Source: an uncultured Clostridia bacterium (GTDB lineage: Bacteria; Bacillota; Clostridia; Christensenellales; Pumilibacteraceae). From it: a DNA stretch of 28,891 nucleotides. This document shows, one piece after another, positions 15,100 through 22,879 of this stretch; positions within the stretch are counted from its first letter, which is position 1; every line of letters begins with the position of its first letter. A program made the translations under genes and the position numbers. The stretch covers positions 1 to 28,891 of the forward strand of contig CAKQDN010000024.1 in the NCBI GenBank assembly GCA_934229275.1, in the 5' to 3' direction. The notes under the pieces were generated by a model. The model saw only the letters and a list, made by a program, of their open reading frames with translations, searched no databases and was not told where the DNA came from.

Positions 15100-16173
15100 A
15101 TGAAAAATTTCGCAGTAGGTCCGGTAACTTCGGACGAAGATATTCTTGCGATCGGCGCCGAGCAGGTGCCTTACTTCCGCACGAGAGAGTTTTCGGAAAT
15201 AATGCTCGAAAACGAGAAACTGATGCTCGGATTCATGAAAGCGCCGAGTGGTAGCCGAACCGTGTTTTTAACCGGCTCGGGAACGGCGGCAATGGAAGCG
15301 GCGGTTATAAACTCGCTTACTAAAAACGATAAAGCGCTCGTTATCGACGGCGGCTCGTTCGGTCACAGATTCTGCGAAATACTGGACATTCACGGTATTC
15401 CGTTCGATCGGATCGCGCTTGCGCCCGGCGAAGGGCTTACGGAAGAAAAACTGTATAAGTTCGACGGCAAGGGCTACACGGCTCTGCTTGTAAACGGCTG
15501 CGAAACGTCCACGGGCGTTAAATACGACGTCGGCGCAATCGGTGCGTTCTGCCGCAAAAACGACATGTACTATATCCTCGACGCCGTCAGCATGTTCATC
15601 GCCGACCCGATAGATATGGCAAAAATCGGCGCGGACGTCGTCATAACCGGCTCGCAAAAAGCACTGGCTTGTCCGCCCGGAGTGTCGATTGCGGTACTGT
15701 CCCCTCGCGCGGTCGAACGCGCTTACGAAATAAACCCCGGCTGCATGTATCTGAGTTTCGCGCTCGCTCTTAGAAACGGCGAACGCGGTCAGACGCCGTT
15801 TACGCCTGCGGTCGGAACTCTGCTGCAGATAAACGCGCGGCTTAAACAAATCGAGGATAGAGGCGGAATAGAAGCCGAAACCGCTCGTGTTGCCGCTCTT
15901 GCCGCTTATTTTCGCGAAAAAATAGCCGATTTTCCGTTCGAATTCGCCACGGACTCGCCGTCGAACGCAGTGACGTCGCTGCATCCGACCACCTGCCCGG
16001 CATATAAAATTTTCACCACGCTTAAAGACGAGTACGGCATATGGATCTGTCCCAACGGCGGCGAACTGAAAGACAAAATTTTCCGCGTGGGGCATATCGG
16101 CGCGCTTACTAAAGAGGACTACGACTGCCTTATCGAAGCGTTTTCGGATCTAAAAAAGCGCGGAATAATCTGA
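15100..16173 (+). CDS. Class V PLP-dependent aminotransferase (AEP/serine-glyoxylate type)
   Basis: 357 residues. The N-terminus MKNFAVGPVT is that of the alanine-glyoxylate/2-aminoethylphosphonate transaminase group. Further motifs are FLTGSGTAAMEAAV (57-70), GCETSTG (133-139), ILDAVSMF (159-166) and the PLP lysine K187 in ITGSQKALA. It should move an amino group between an amino acid and an aldehyde or keto compound. The lack of a phosphonate-forming PEP mutase nearby argues against simple 2-aminoethylphosphonate metabolism. Its place between licD and a cytidylyltransferase suggests that it makes the amine of a CDP-activated substituent. The substrate is unknown. Confidence 0.88.
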   Translation: MKNFAVGPVTSDEDILAIGAEQVPYFRTREFSEIMLENEKLMLGFMKAPSGSRTVFLTGSGTAAMEAAVINSLTKNDKALVIDGGSFGHRFCEILDIHGIPFDRIALAPGEGLTEEKLYKFDGKGYTALLVNGCETSTGVKYDVGAIGAFCRKNDMYYILDAVSMFIADPIDMAKIGADVVITGSQKALACPPGVSIAVLSPRAVERAYEINPGCMYLSFALALRNGERGQTPFTPAVGTLLQINARLKQIEDRGGIEAETARVAALAAYFREKIADFPFEFATDSPSNAVTSLHPTTCPAYKIFTTLKDEYGIWICPNGGELKDKIFRVGHIGALTKEDYDCLIEAFSDLKKRGII

Positions 16174-16207
16174 AAAACCTCTCGTTTTTAATTAAAAGGA
16201 GCAAAAA

Positions 16208-17536
16208 ATGGTTAAAGTAATAACGTACGGCACGTTCGACGTTCTGCACGAAGGTCACATACGCCTGTTGCGGCGTGCGAAAGCGCTCGGCGACTACCTT
16301 ATAGTGGGAGTCACCGGCGACGATTTCGATTTGAGCCGCGGCAAAATTAACAATCGGCAGTCGCTGTCCGACCGCATTAAAGCCGTGCGCGAAACCGGAC
16401 TTGCCGATAAGATTATAGTGGAAGAGTACGACGGGCAGAAAATCGACGACGTGCGCAAATACGGCGTGGACGTGTTCACCGTAGGCTCGGACTGGGAGGG
16501 TAAGTTCGACTACCTTCGCGACTACTGCAAAGTGGTGTATCTGCCGCGTACCGAGGGCGTAAGCAGCACCGAAATACGCTCGAAAAGCCGCATGCTCCGA
16601 ATCGGAATGGTGGGCGAAGTCAAGTTCATCAAAAAATATATAAGAGAAAGCACGTTCGTCAACGGATGTATCGCCGAAGCGGCATGCTCGTCGGACGAGC
16701 GTTTCCTCGGCGAACTCGACGTTCCTTTTAAAACGAGCGACTACGACGAACTCTTAGGGCAGGTGGACGCGGTGTACGTCGCGTCGCATCCGTCGCTTCA
16801 CTACGAGCAGATCAAAAAAGCGATCGAAAACGGAAAACACGTTCTGTGCGAAAGCCCGATCGCGCTGTCGGCAGAGGAGTGCGACGAACTTTTCGCGTCC
16901 GCCGAGGAAAAAAGCGTCATTCTTGCCGACGCGATAAAAACCGCTTATTCGACGGCGTACACGCGCATGCTTCTGCTCGTCAAAAGCGGAGCGATCGGAA
17001 AGCCCGTCGCCGTGGACGCGACCTGCACGTCGCTGACCGAGATCGACGACCGCCCCGACTATTTTTCCACGAAATGGAACAGTTCGTGCGAGTGGGGTCC
17101 GACGGCTCTTCTGCCCGTGTTTCAGATTCTGGGCTGTGACTATAAAGACGTTCGGCTCTCGTCCGTGTTCGCGGATAAAGACAAGACTTTCGACCGCTTT
17201 TCGAAGATGGACTTTACTTTTAACGGTGCGGTCGCAACCGTCAAAGTGGGCAGCGGCGTTAAGTCCGAGGGCGAGTTGATAGTGTCGGGAACGAACGGCT
17301 ATGTATACGTTCCGGCGCCCTGGTGGAAAACCGACTATTTCGAAATCCGCCGCGAAAACACGACCGAAAACAAACGTTATTTCTATCAACTGGACGGCGA
17401 AGGCATACGCTACGAAATAGTGGCGTTCGTAAAAGCAGTCGAAAACGGAAAGATGACCGACTGCGTTCCGCGCGAAATCTCGAAAGCGATATGCTCCGTG
17501 GTATCGGGCAAAAATCGCAACGAAATCGTGCTGTAG
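16208..17536 (+). CDS. TagD-like cytidylyltransferase fused to Gfo/Idh/MocA-type domain
   Basis: 442 residues. Residues 1-128 are a cytidylyltransferase of the glycerol-3-phosphate/ethanolamine-phosphate type, with ITYGTFDVLHEGHIRLL (HxGH is H14-H17) and RTEGVSSTEIR (114-124). It should couple CTP with a small phospho-alcohol. Residues 130-440 have the Gfo/Idh/MocA oxidoreductase layout, but the usual EKP catalytic motif reads ESP (215-217) and the glycine-rich NAD loop is degraded (IGMVGEVKF). The second domain may therefore be a modified oxidoreductase or a non-catalytic partner. AAGGAG precedes the start. It ends the glycan module. Known fusions of this kind occur in Clostridia annotation, but I know of no assigned reaction. 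Confidence 0.88.
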   Translation: MVKVITYGTFDVLHEGHIRLLRRAKALGDYLIVGVTGDDFDLSRGKINNRQSLSDRIKAVRETGLADKIIVEEYDGQKIDDVRKYGVDVFTVGSDWEGKFDYLRDYCKVVYLPRTEGVSSTEIRSKSRMLRIGMVGEVKFIKKYIRESTFVNGCIAEAACSSDERFLGELDVPFKTSDYDELLGQVDAVYVASHPSLHYEQIKKAIENGKHVLCESPIALSAEECDELFASAEEKSVILADAIKTAYSTAYTRMLLLVKSGAIGKPVAVDATCTSLTEIDDRPDYFSTKWNSSCEWGPTALLPVFQILGCDYKDVRLSSVFADKDKTFDRFSKMDFTFNGAVATVKVGSGVKSEGELIVSGTNGYVYVPAPWWKTDYFEIRRENTTENKRYFYQLDGEGIRYEIVAFVKAVENGKMTDCVPREISKAICSVVSGKNRNEIVL

Positions 17537-17596
17537 AAGGTCATCGTACATTAAAATCGCTAAAAAAAAATAAATCATAACTTATAGGAGAGTGCT

Positions 17597-18328
17597 ATGC
17601 AAAAAGTATTGTTCGAAATACGCGAAAACGAGCGTCTAACTTCGAGCGTCTATAAAATGACGCTTGAGGGCGACGTATCGGCAATAACGGCGCCCGGTCA
17701 GTTCGTCGAAATCAAAATAGACGACTGCTTTCTGCGCCGACCCATATCGGTATGCGACGCCGAAAAAGGCACGCTTACGATAATCTATAAAACGGTGGGA
17801 AAAGGCACCGACAAAATGAGCGCTTTTTTGCCCGGTAAAAAACTCGACGTTCTGACGGGACTGGGGAACGGCTACGACCTTACGGTATCGGGCGACAAAC
17901 CTTTGCTCGTCGGCGGAGGCGTGGGCGTTCCGCCGCTCTATCTGCTTGCAAAAAAACTGATAGAAAAAGGCGCAAAACCCGCAGTCGTACTCGGTTTTAA
18001 CACGAAAGACGAAATTTTCTACGAAAACGAGTTCAAGGCAATCGGCGCCGACGTGTACGTTGCTACCGCCGACGGAAGTTACGGCGTCAAAGGCTTCGTC
18101 ACCGACGTCATTAAAAATCTCGACTACACTTATTTCTACGCCTGCGGACCCATGCCGATGTTCAAGGCAATGGAAAAGACGGTTAAAACGAGCGGACAGT
18201 ATAGTTTCGAAGCGAGAATGGGCTGCGGATTCGGCGCGTGCATGGGCTGCTCGATAATGACGGCAAACGGCTCGAAGCGCGTGTGTAAGGAAGGTCCGGT
18301 TTTCAAGCGCGAGGAGGTCATATGGTAG
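17597..18328 (+). CDS. pyrK: Dihydroorotate dehydrogenase B, electron-transfer subunit
   Basis: 243 residues of the ferredoxin-reductase type. The FAD motif is DDCFLRRPISV (42-52), the NAD-binding loop is LVGGGVGVPPLYLL (104-117), and four cysteines (C210, C215, C218 and C230) hold the [2Fe-2S] cluster. PyrK passes electrons from dihydroorotate oxidation in PyrD to NAD+. It has a strong AGGAG and overlaps pyrD by 7 nt. It follows the glycan genes by 60 nt, with no terminator or clear promoter between. No other pyr gene is present. Confidence 0.96.
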   Translation: MQKVLFEIRENERLTSSVYKMTLEGDVSAITAPGQFVEIKIDDCFLRRPISVCDAEKGTLTIIYKTVGKGTDKMSAFLPGKKLDVLTGLGNGYDLTVSGDKPLLVGGGVGVPPLYLLAKKLIEKGAKPAVVLGFNTKDEIFYENEFKAIGADVYVATADGSYGVKGFVTDVIKNLDYTYFYACGPMPMFKAMEKTVKTSGQYSFEARMGCGFGACMGCSIMTANGSKRVCKEGPVFKREEVIW

Positions 18329-19236
18329 ACACTAAAGTAAATCTGTGCGGATGGGTGCTGGATAACCCGATAATCGCAACCAGCGGAACGTTCGGCTACG
18401 GAAAGGAATTCGCCGAATTTTACGACATAAACATGCTCGGCACGTTCGCTTTTAAAGGAACGACCGTCGAACCGAGATTCGGCAATCCGCTTCCCCGAAT
18501 CGCCGACTGCGACAGCGGCATGCTGCTTTCGATAGGACTGCAAAATAACGGCATCGACCATGTAATAGCGCACGAACTGCCCGATATGAAGAAGTATTTC
18601 CACAAAAAAGTCATCGCCAACTGTGCAGGCTTCTGCGTGGACGACTATGTGACGCTCGCCAAAAAACTTGACGATCAGGAGCAGGTCGGCATAATAGAAC
18701 TCAACGTCAGTTGCCCCAACGTCGGAGCAGGCGGAACCGCTATCGGCACCGACTGCGTCAATCTCGAAAAAACGGTTAAAGAGGTCAAAAAAGTCACGTC
18801 CAAAACCGTGTTCGTCAAACTCACGCCTGCGGTCACCGATATAGTCGCGGTCGCAAAAGCGGCGGAAAACGGCGGAGTAGACGGAATAAGCATGATAAAC
18901 ACGCTCACCGGTATGCGCGTCGACCTTAAAACCCGAAAATCGATAATCGCCAACAAGGCGGCAGGCTATTCGGGACCGGCTATGTTTCCGCTCGCGCTCA
19001 GTATGATCTATAAGGTGTACGACGCGGTAAAAGTGCCGATTATCGGTATAGGCGGCGTCACGAGCGCAGAACACGCCGTCGAAATGATGATGGCAGGCGC
19101 AACCGCCGTCGGAGTGGGCTCGGCTAACCTCGTCAACCCCTACGCGTGCAAGGAAATCATCGAAGATCTGCCGCGCGTCATGCAAAAGTACAAAATAGAA
19201 AAACTCTCCGACATTATAGGAGCGGCTCACGACTGA
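18322..19236 (+). CDS. pyrD: Dihydroorotate dehydrogenase B, catalytic subunit
   Basis: 304 residues, class 1B. Conserved parts are TSGTFGYG (20-27), KGTTVEPRFGNPLPRI (45-60), the active-site loop IELNVSCPNVG with catalytic C131, and IGIGGVTSAEHAVEMMMAGA for FMN phosphate binding. It makes orotate in UMP synthesis as a heterotetramer with PyrK. GAGGAG lies inside pyrK just upstream. It ends the long run; a terminator follows. Confidence 0.97.
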   Translation: MVDTKVNLCGWVLDNPIIATSGTFGYGKEFAEFYDINMLGTFAFKGTTVEPRFGNPLPRIADCDSGMLLSIGLQNNGIDHVIAHELPDMKKYFHKKVIANCAGFCVDDYVTLAKKLDDQEQVGIIELNVSCPNVGAGGTAIGTDCVNLEKTVKEVKKVTSKTVFVKLTPAVTDIVAVAKAAENGGVDGISMINTLTGMRVDLKTRKSIIANKAAGYSGPAMFPLALSMIYKVYDAVKVPIIGIGGVTSAEHAVEMMMAGATAVGVGSANLVNPYACKEIIEDLPRVMQKYKIEKLSDIIGAAHD

Positions 19237-19268
19237 AATTAACGCCGCCTCCCGGCGGTAAAAACATT

Positions 19269-19310
19269 AAAACGCATCGAAGCGAATTCACTTTTCTTCG
19301 GTGCGTTTTT
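19269..19310 (+). terminator. Terminator of the glycan-pyrKD run
   Basis: AAAACGCATCGAAG (19269-19282) pairs with CTTCGGTGCGTTTT (19296-19309), with one G-T wobble, followed by T. A smaller GC hairpin (CCGCC/GGCGG) lies just before it. Confidence 0.85.
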
Positions 19311-19324
19311 ACTTTTCGGGAAAA

Positions 19325-19349
19325 ATAAACGATAACGATTATCGTTTAT
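19325..19349. promoter_or_regulatory. 25-bp inverted repeat, Fur/PerR-family-like box
   Basis: Perfect 11-bp arms ATAAACGATAA and TTATCGTTTAT flank CGA. The core GATAA/TTATC is close to Fur-family boxes, which share ATAAT-type half-sites. It ends 24 bp before the -35 of the flavodiiron promoter. A third AAACGATT half-site (19381-19388) lies inside the promoter spacer. Confidence 0.6.
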
Positions 19350-19373
19350 CACACGATTTTCGCCTTATAAACC

Positions 19374-19402
19374 TTGACAAAAACGATTCGGTGTGGTATC
19401 TT
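19374..19402 (+). promoter_or_regulatory. Promoter of the flavodiiron protein gene
   Basis: TTGACA (19374-19379) and TATCTT (19397-19402) are separated by 17 bp. The leader is about 50 nt. Confidence 0.65.
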
Positions 19403-19460
19403 TTAAAGGTAAGATCGTGCCGATAAAATTTTACCGCGACGGCAGCGGAAAGAGGAATCT

Positions 19461-20606
19461 ATGGAAATAAGCAAAAGCATAATATACGTCGGAGTAAACG
19501 ACTTCGACGTCGATTTATTCGAAGGTCAGTATAAAGTCGGAAACGGCATGTCGTATAATTCGTACGTTATAAACGACGAGAAAATCGCCGTGCTCGACAC
19601 GGTCGACGAGCGTTTCGGCGACCAATGGCTGGAAAACGTCGGAAAAGCGACAGGAGGAAAAGCCCCCGACTATCTCGTTATTCATCATATGGAACCCGAT
19701 CACTCGGCGAATATAGACAAATTCATGCAAAAGTACCCGACCGCGCAAGTGGTTTCGAGCGGAAAAGCGTTCGTCATGATGAAAAACTTTTTCGGCAAGG
19801 ACTACGCCGAGGGCGGAATAACCGTTAAAGAGGGCGACACGCTCGACCTCGGCGAACATAAACTGACTTTCGTCGCCGCGCCCATGGTGCATTGGCCCGA
19901 AGTCATGGTTTCGTACGAGCAAAGCGAGAAAACGTTGTTCTCCGCCGACGCGTTCGGTGCGTTCGGAGCCTTGAACGGCACGGCGGAAACGGACGAGTAC
20001 AGGCGGTACTATATCGGAATAGTCGGAAAATACGGCGTTCAGGTGCAGGCTCTTCTCAAAAAAGCGGCGGCGCTCGATATAAAGCGAATCTGCCCGTTGC
20101 ACGGCGAAGTGCTTACCGATAAAATCGGCGAAAAAGTTGCCCTGTACGATAAGTGGTCGCGCTACGAAGCGGAAGAAAAGGGCGTTACGATCGCGTTCAA
20201 CTCCGTTTACGGTCACACGCGCAAAGCGGCGGAAAAACTGCGCGGTATGCTCGAAAAAAGCGGAGTAAAAACCGCGATATTCGACCTTGCGCGCGCCGAT
20301 ATGTCGCAGGCGGTGGCGTCGGCGTTCTGCTTCGACAAACTCGTGCTTGCCGCAACGACTTATAACGGCGGACTTTTCCCCTGCATGCAATCTTTCGTCG
20401 AGGCGCTTTCCGAGCGCAATTTCCGCAATCGCACGGTGGCGGTAATCGACAACGGCTCGTGGGCTCCGCAGTGCGAAAAACTGATTAAAAAGCATTTCGA
20501 AAATTCCGTCGGCGTCGTCTTTACCGAAAATAACGTTACCGTTCTCTCCGCTTTAAGCGAGGACGGAGAAAGCAGATTGCGGCTTCTCGCGGAAGAATTG
20601 AAGTAA
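19461..20606 (+). CDS. fprA: A-type flavoprotein / flavodiiron protein (O2 or NO reductase)
   Basis: 381 residues. The N-terminal metallo-beta-lactamase-like domain has all diiron ligands: H76, E78, D80 and H81 in HMEPDH, then H144 (MVHWPE), D163 (SADAFG) and H214 (PLHGEV). The C-terminal flavodoxin domain begins at about 238 (VTIAFNSVYGHTRKAAEKL) and binds FMN. In anaerobes such proteins reduce O2 to water or NO to N2O, and so protect the cell. It starts after AGAGGA and has its own promoter with an inverted repeat upstream. No rubredoxin gene is in the window. Confidence 0.95.
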   Translation: MEISKSIIYVGVNDFDVDLFEGQYKVGNGMSYNSYVINDEKIAVLDTVDERFGDQWLENVGKATGGKAPDYLVIHHMEPDHSANIDKFMQKYPTAQVVSSGKAFVMMKNFFGKDYAEGGITVKEGDTLDLGEHKLTFVAAPMVHWPEVMVSYEQSEKTLFSADAFGAFGALNGTAETDEYRRYYIGIVGKYGVQVQALLKKAAALDIKRICPLHGEVLTDKIGEKVALYDKWSRYEAEEKGVTIAFNSVYGHTRKAAEKLRGMLEKSGVKTAIFDLARADMSQAVASAFCFDKLVLAATTYNGGLFPCMQSFVEALSERNFRNRTVAVIDNGSWAPQCEKLIKKHFENSVGVVFTENNVTVLSALSEDGESRLRLLAEELK

Positions 20607-20678
20607 TCGAAAAACCGTTCGGCGACTTCGGAAAATATGGCGAAATCGGCGCGGACATCGGTCAAAAGAAAGAAAAAT

Positions 20679-21533
20679 ATGGAAAAAATAAGCGATAAAT
20701 TTTATACGGGAGAGCGTTCGCTGTTCATGTCGGACGGACTCGAAATCGAAAACTGCGAGTTCGGCGAGGGTGAATCTCCGCTTAAAGAAAGCAAAAACAT
20801 ATCGGTAAAAAGCAGCGTTTTCGGCTGGAAATATCCTCTGTGGTACGGCGAAAACGTCGCGGTTCGGAATTGCGTTTTCAAGGAAATGTCGCGCGCCGGA
20901 GTGTGGTACACGAGCGATTCGACCTTTTCGGACTGCAAAATCGACGCTCCCAAACTGTTCAGAAGATGTGCTTCTCTTGTTATCGAAAACACGAATTTTT
21001 CCGACGCGAAAGAAACGCTGTGGGCTTGCTCCGGCGTTAAACTGAAAAACGTTTCGGCAGACGGCGGCGACTATTTTGCCATGAACAGCCGCGATCTCGA
21101 CGTCGAAAACCTCACTCTTCACGGCAACTACTCGTTCGACGGAGCGAAAAACGTCGTCATCCGCTCGTCCGTGCTCTGCAGTAAAGACGCGTTCTGGAAC
21201 AGCGAAAACGTCACCGTTTACGACAGCGTGATAGAGGGCGAATACCTCGGCTGGAACGCCAAAAACCTCACTCTTATAAACTGCACCGTGCGCTCGCATC
21301 AGGGTATGTGCTATGTCGAAAATCTCGTCATGAAGGACTGCAAAATCGAGAATACCGACCTTGCGTTCGAGTATTCGTCGGTCGACGTCACGGCTTCGGG
21401 AAAAGTCGACAGTATTAAAAATCCCTCGTCCGGGCGTATCTGCGTCGAGGAAGTCGGTGAAATAATTCTCGAAAAAGACAAAGTAAACACCGCCGCGACC
21501 GAGATATTCGTGGGCGGAAAACGAGTAAACTAA
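20679..21533 (+). CDS. DUF3737 family protein (right-handed beta-helix)
   Basis: 284 residues, recognised as DUF3737 from FYTGERSLFM near the N-terminus, GESPLKES, WKYPLWY, RAGVWYTSD, NAKNLTLINCTVRS and the closing SIKNPSSG segment. Repeated short strands with aromatic and Asn ladders indicate a beta-helix. The function of the family is unknown to me. I use the second ATG (20679) because family members begin there; the upstream ATG at 20637 adds a basic 14-residue tail. The ribosome site is weak either way. It lies between a flavodiiron protein and a C-S lyase-type enzyme on the same strand. Confidence 0.88.
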   Translation: MEKISDKFYTGERSLFMSDGLEIENCEFGEGESPLKESKNISVKSSVFGWKYPLWYGENVAVRNCVFKEMSRAGVWYTSDSTFSDCKIDAPKLFRRCASLVIENTNFSDAKETLWACSGVKLKNVSADGGDYFAMNSRDLDVENLTLHGNYSFDGAKNVVIRSSVLCSKDAFWNSENVTVYDSVIEGEYLGWNAKNLTLINCTVRSHQGMCYVENLVMKDCKIENTDLAFEYSSVDVTASGKVDSIKNPSSGRICVEEVGEIILEKDKVNTAATEIFVGGKRVN

Positions 21534-21567
21534 CGCTCGTCGAACGCAAAAAACGGGAGAAATAATA

Positions 21568-22740
21568 ATGAAATTTAATTTTGACGTTTCAGCCGACCGA
21601 AAAAACACGCAGTCCATGAAGTGGGACGTGAAAAAAGGAGAACTGCCGATGTCGCTCGCCGACACCGAGTTCGAAACCGCTCCGTGCCTCATTAAAGCCG
21701 TGTGCGACCGCGCGAAAAAAGGCGCGTTCGGCTACACGCTCGTCGGCGACGAGTGGTACGATTCGATAATCTCGTGGTGGAAAAGACGCCACGGTCTAAA
21801 CGTAAAACGCGACGAACTCATTTTCTGCACGGGCGTCGTCCCGGCAATCTCCTGCCTTGTCAAAAGACTGACCAACCACGGCGACAGAGTGGTCGTGCTT
21901 TCTCCCGTGTACGACATTTTCTATCACTCGATCGAAAACGCCGGCAGAGTCACGCTCGAATGTCCGCTTGCGTACGACGGCAACGGCTATAATATAGACT
22001 TCGATGCGCTCGAGCAAAAGTTGTCCGAGCCGCTTGCGACGCTGATGATTCTGTGCAATCCGCACAACCCGACCGGTACGCTCTGGGACAAAGAACAACT
22101 CCGAAAAATCGGCGCGCTGTGCTTTAAGTACGGCGTTACCGTGATAAGCGACGAAATTCACTGCGATATTACCGATCCCGGCAAAAAATACACGCCTTTC
22201 GCGTCGGTCAGCGACGAGTGTGCGCAGATTTCGCTGACCTGCGTGTCGGCAAGCAAGGCGTTTTCGATAGCAGGTCTGCAATCCGCCGCGGTCATAGTCA
22301 AAAATCGAAGGCTCAAAAACATTGCCGAGCGCGGCTTGAACAGCGACGAAATCGCCGAGCCGAACTGCTTTGCCGCAATCGCCACCGCCGCCGCCTTCAA
22401 CGAGGGCGAACAGTGGCTTGACGCCCTCAACGAGTACATCGCCGCAAACAAAAAATTCGCGCGCGAGTATATCGCCGAGAACATCGGCTGCGTTAAAACG
22501 TTCGAGCAGCCTGCAACGTACCTGTTGTGGCTGGATTGCAGCGATTTTTGCTCCGATTCGACCGAATTGTGCGAGTTTTTGCGTAAAACGACCGGGCTCG
22601 TCCTTTCGCCGGGCGATAAATACCGCGGCAACGGCAGGCTGTTCCTGCGCATGAACGTCGCCTGTCCTCGCGATAAACTGCTCGACGGACTTACTCGCCT
22701 GTCCCTCGGCGTAAAAGAATTTATCGGTCGCAAAGCGTAA
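21568..22740 (+). CDS. MalY/PatB-type PLP enzyme (cystathionine beta-lyase-like)
   Basis: 390 residues of aminotransferase fold type I. MSLADTEFETAP (28-39) corresponds to the family MADMDF-P motif. ILCNPHNPTGTLW (161-173), ISDEIHCD (193-200) and the PLP lysine K230 in SASKAFSIAGLQ fit the MalY/PatB group. Members act as C-S lyases on cystathionine or cysteine conjugates, and some have aminotransferase activity. It has GGGAG just before the start. It is 34 nt after the DUF3737 gene, so the two are probably cotranscribed. Confidence 0.92.
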   Translation: MKFNFDVSADRKNTQSMKWDVKKGELPMSLADTEFETAPCLIKAVCDRAKKGAFGYTLVGDEWYDSIISWWKRRHGLNVKRDELIFCTGVVPAISCLVKRLTNHGDRVVVLSPVYDIFYHSIENAGRVTLECPLAYDGNGYNIDFDALEQKLSEPLATLMILCNPHNPTGTLWDKEQLRKIGALCFKYGVTVISDEIHCDITDPGKKYTPFASVSDECAQISLTCVSASKAFSIAGLQSAAVIVKNRRLKNIAERGLNSDEIAEPNCFAAIATAAAFNEGEQWLDALNEYIAANKKFAREYIAENIGCVKTFEQPATYLLWLDCSDFCSDSTELCEFLRKTTGLVLSPGDKYRGNGRLFLRMNVACPRDKLLDGLTRLSLGVKEFIGRKA

Positions 22741-22781
22741 AAAAGACCGTTTATCCGCCGCGTCGCCGCCCTTTTTATTGC

Positions 22782-22810
22782 TTGACATATTGAAAATACT
22801 TTGGTATACT
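22782..22810 (+). promoter_or_regulatory. Promoter of the AT-rich lipoprotein gene
   Basis: TTGACA (22782-22787) and TATACT (22805-22810) are separated by 17 bp. The remaining leader to 22880 is very AT-rich. Confidence 0.7.
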
Positions 22811-22879
22811 GGGAATAAATCTATATCAAATAAAAAATCGATTGATATTATAAAAAAACACTAAAGGGAGGATGATAAA

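Noticed and set aside
15100..17536. Phosphonate (2-aminoethylphosphonate) pathway
   Set aside because: The aminotransferase resembles the AEP transaminase group, but no PEP mutase or phosphonopyruvate decarboxylase is in the window, so the claim would rest on one broad family match.
18136..19230. Long minus-strand open frame opposite pyrD
   Set aside because: It is an antisense shadow of a highly conserved gene, caused by codon bias. Several similar frames occur opposite 1470-2594, 15268-16095, 16754-17578, 19515-20495 and 21796-22788.
20637..20678. Longer start for the DUF3737 gene
   Set aside because: The basic 14-residue extension is not part of the family N-terminus and has no ribosome site.
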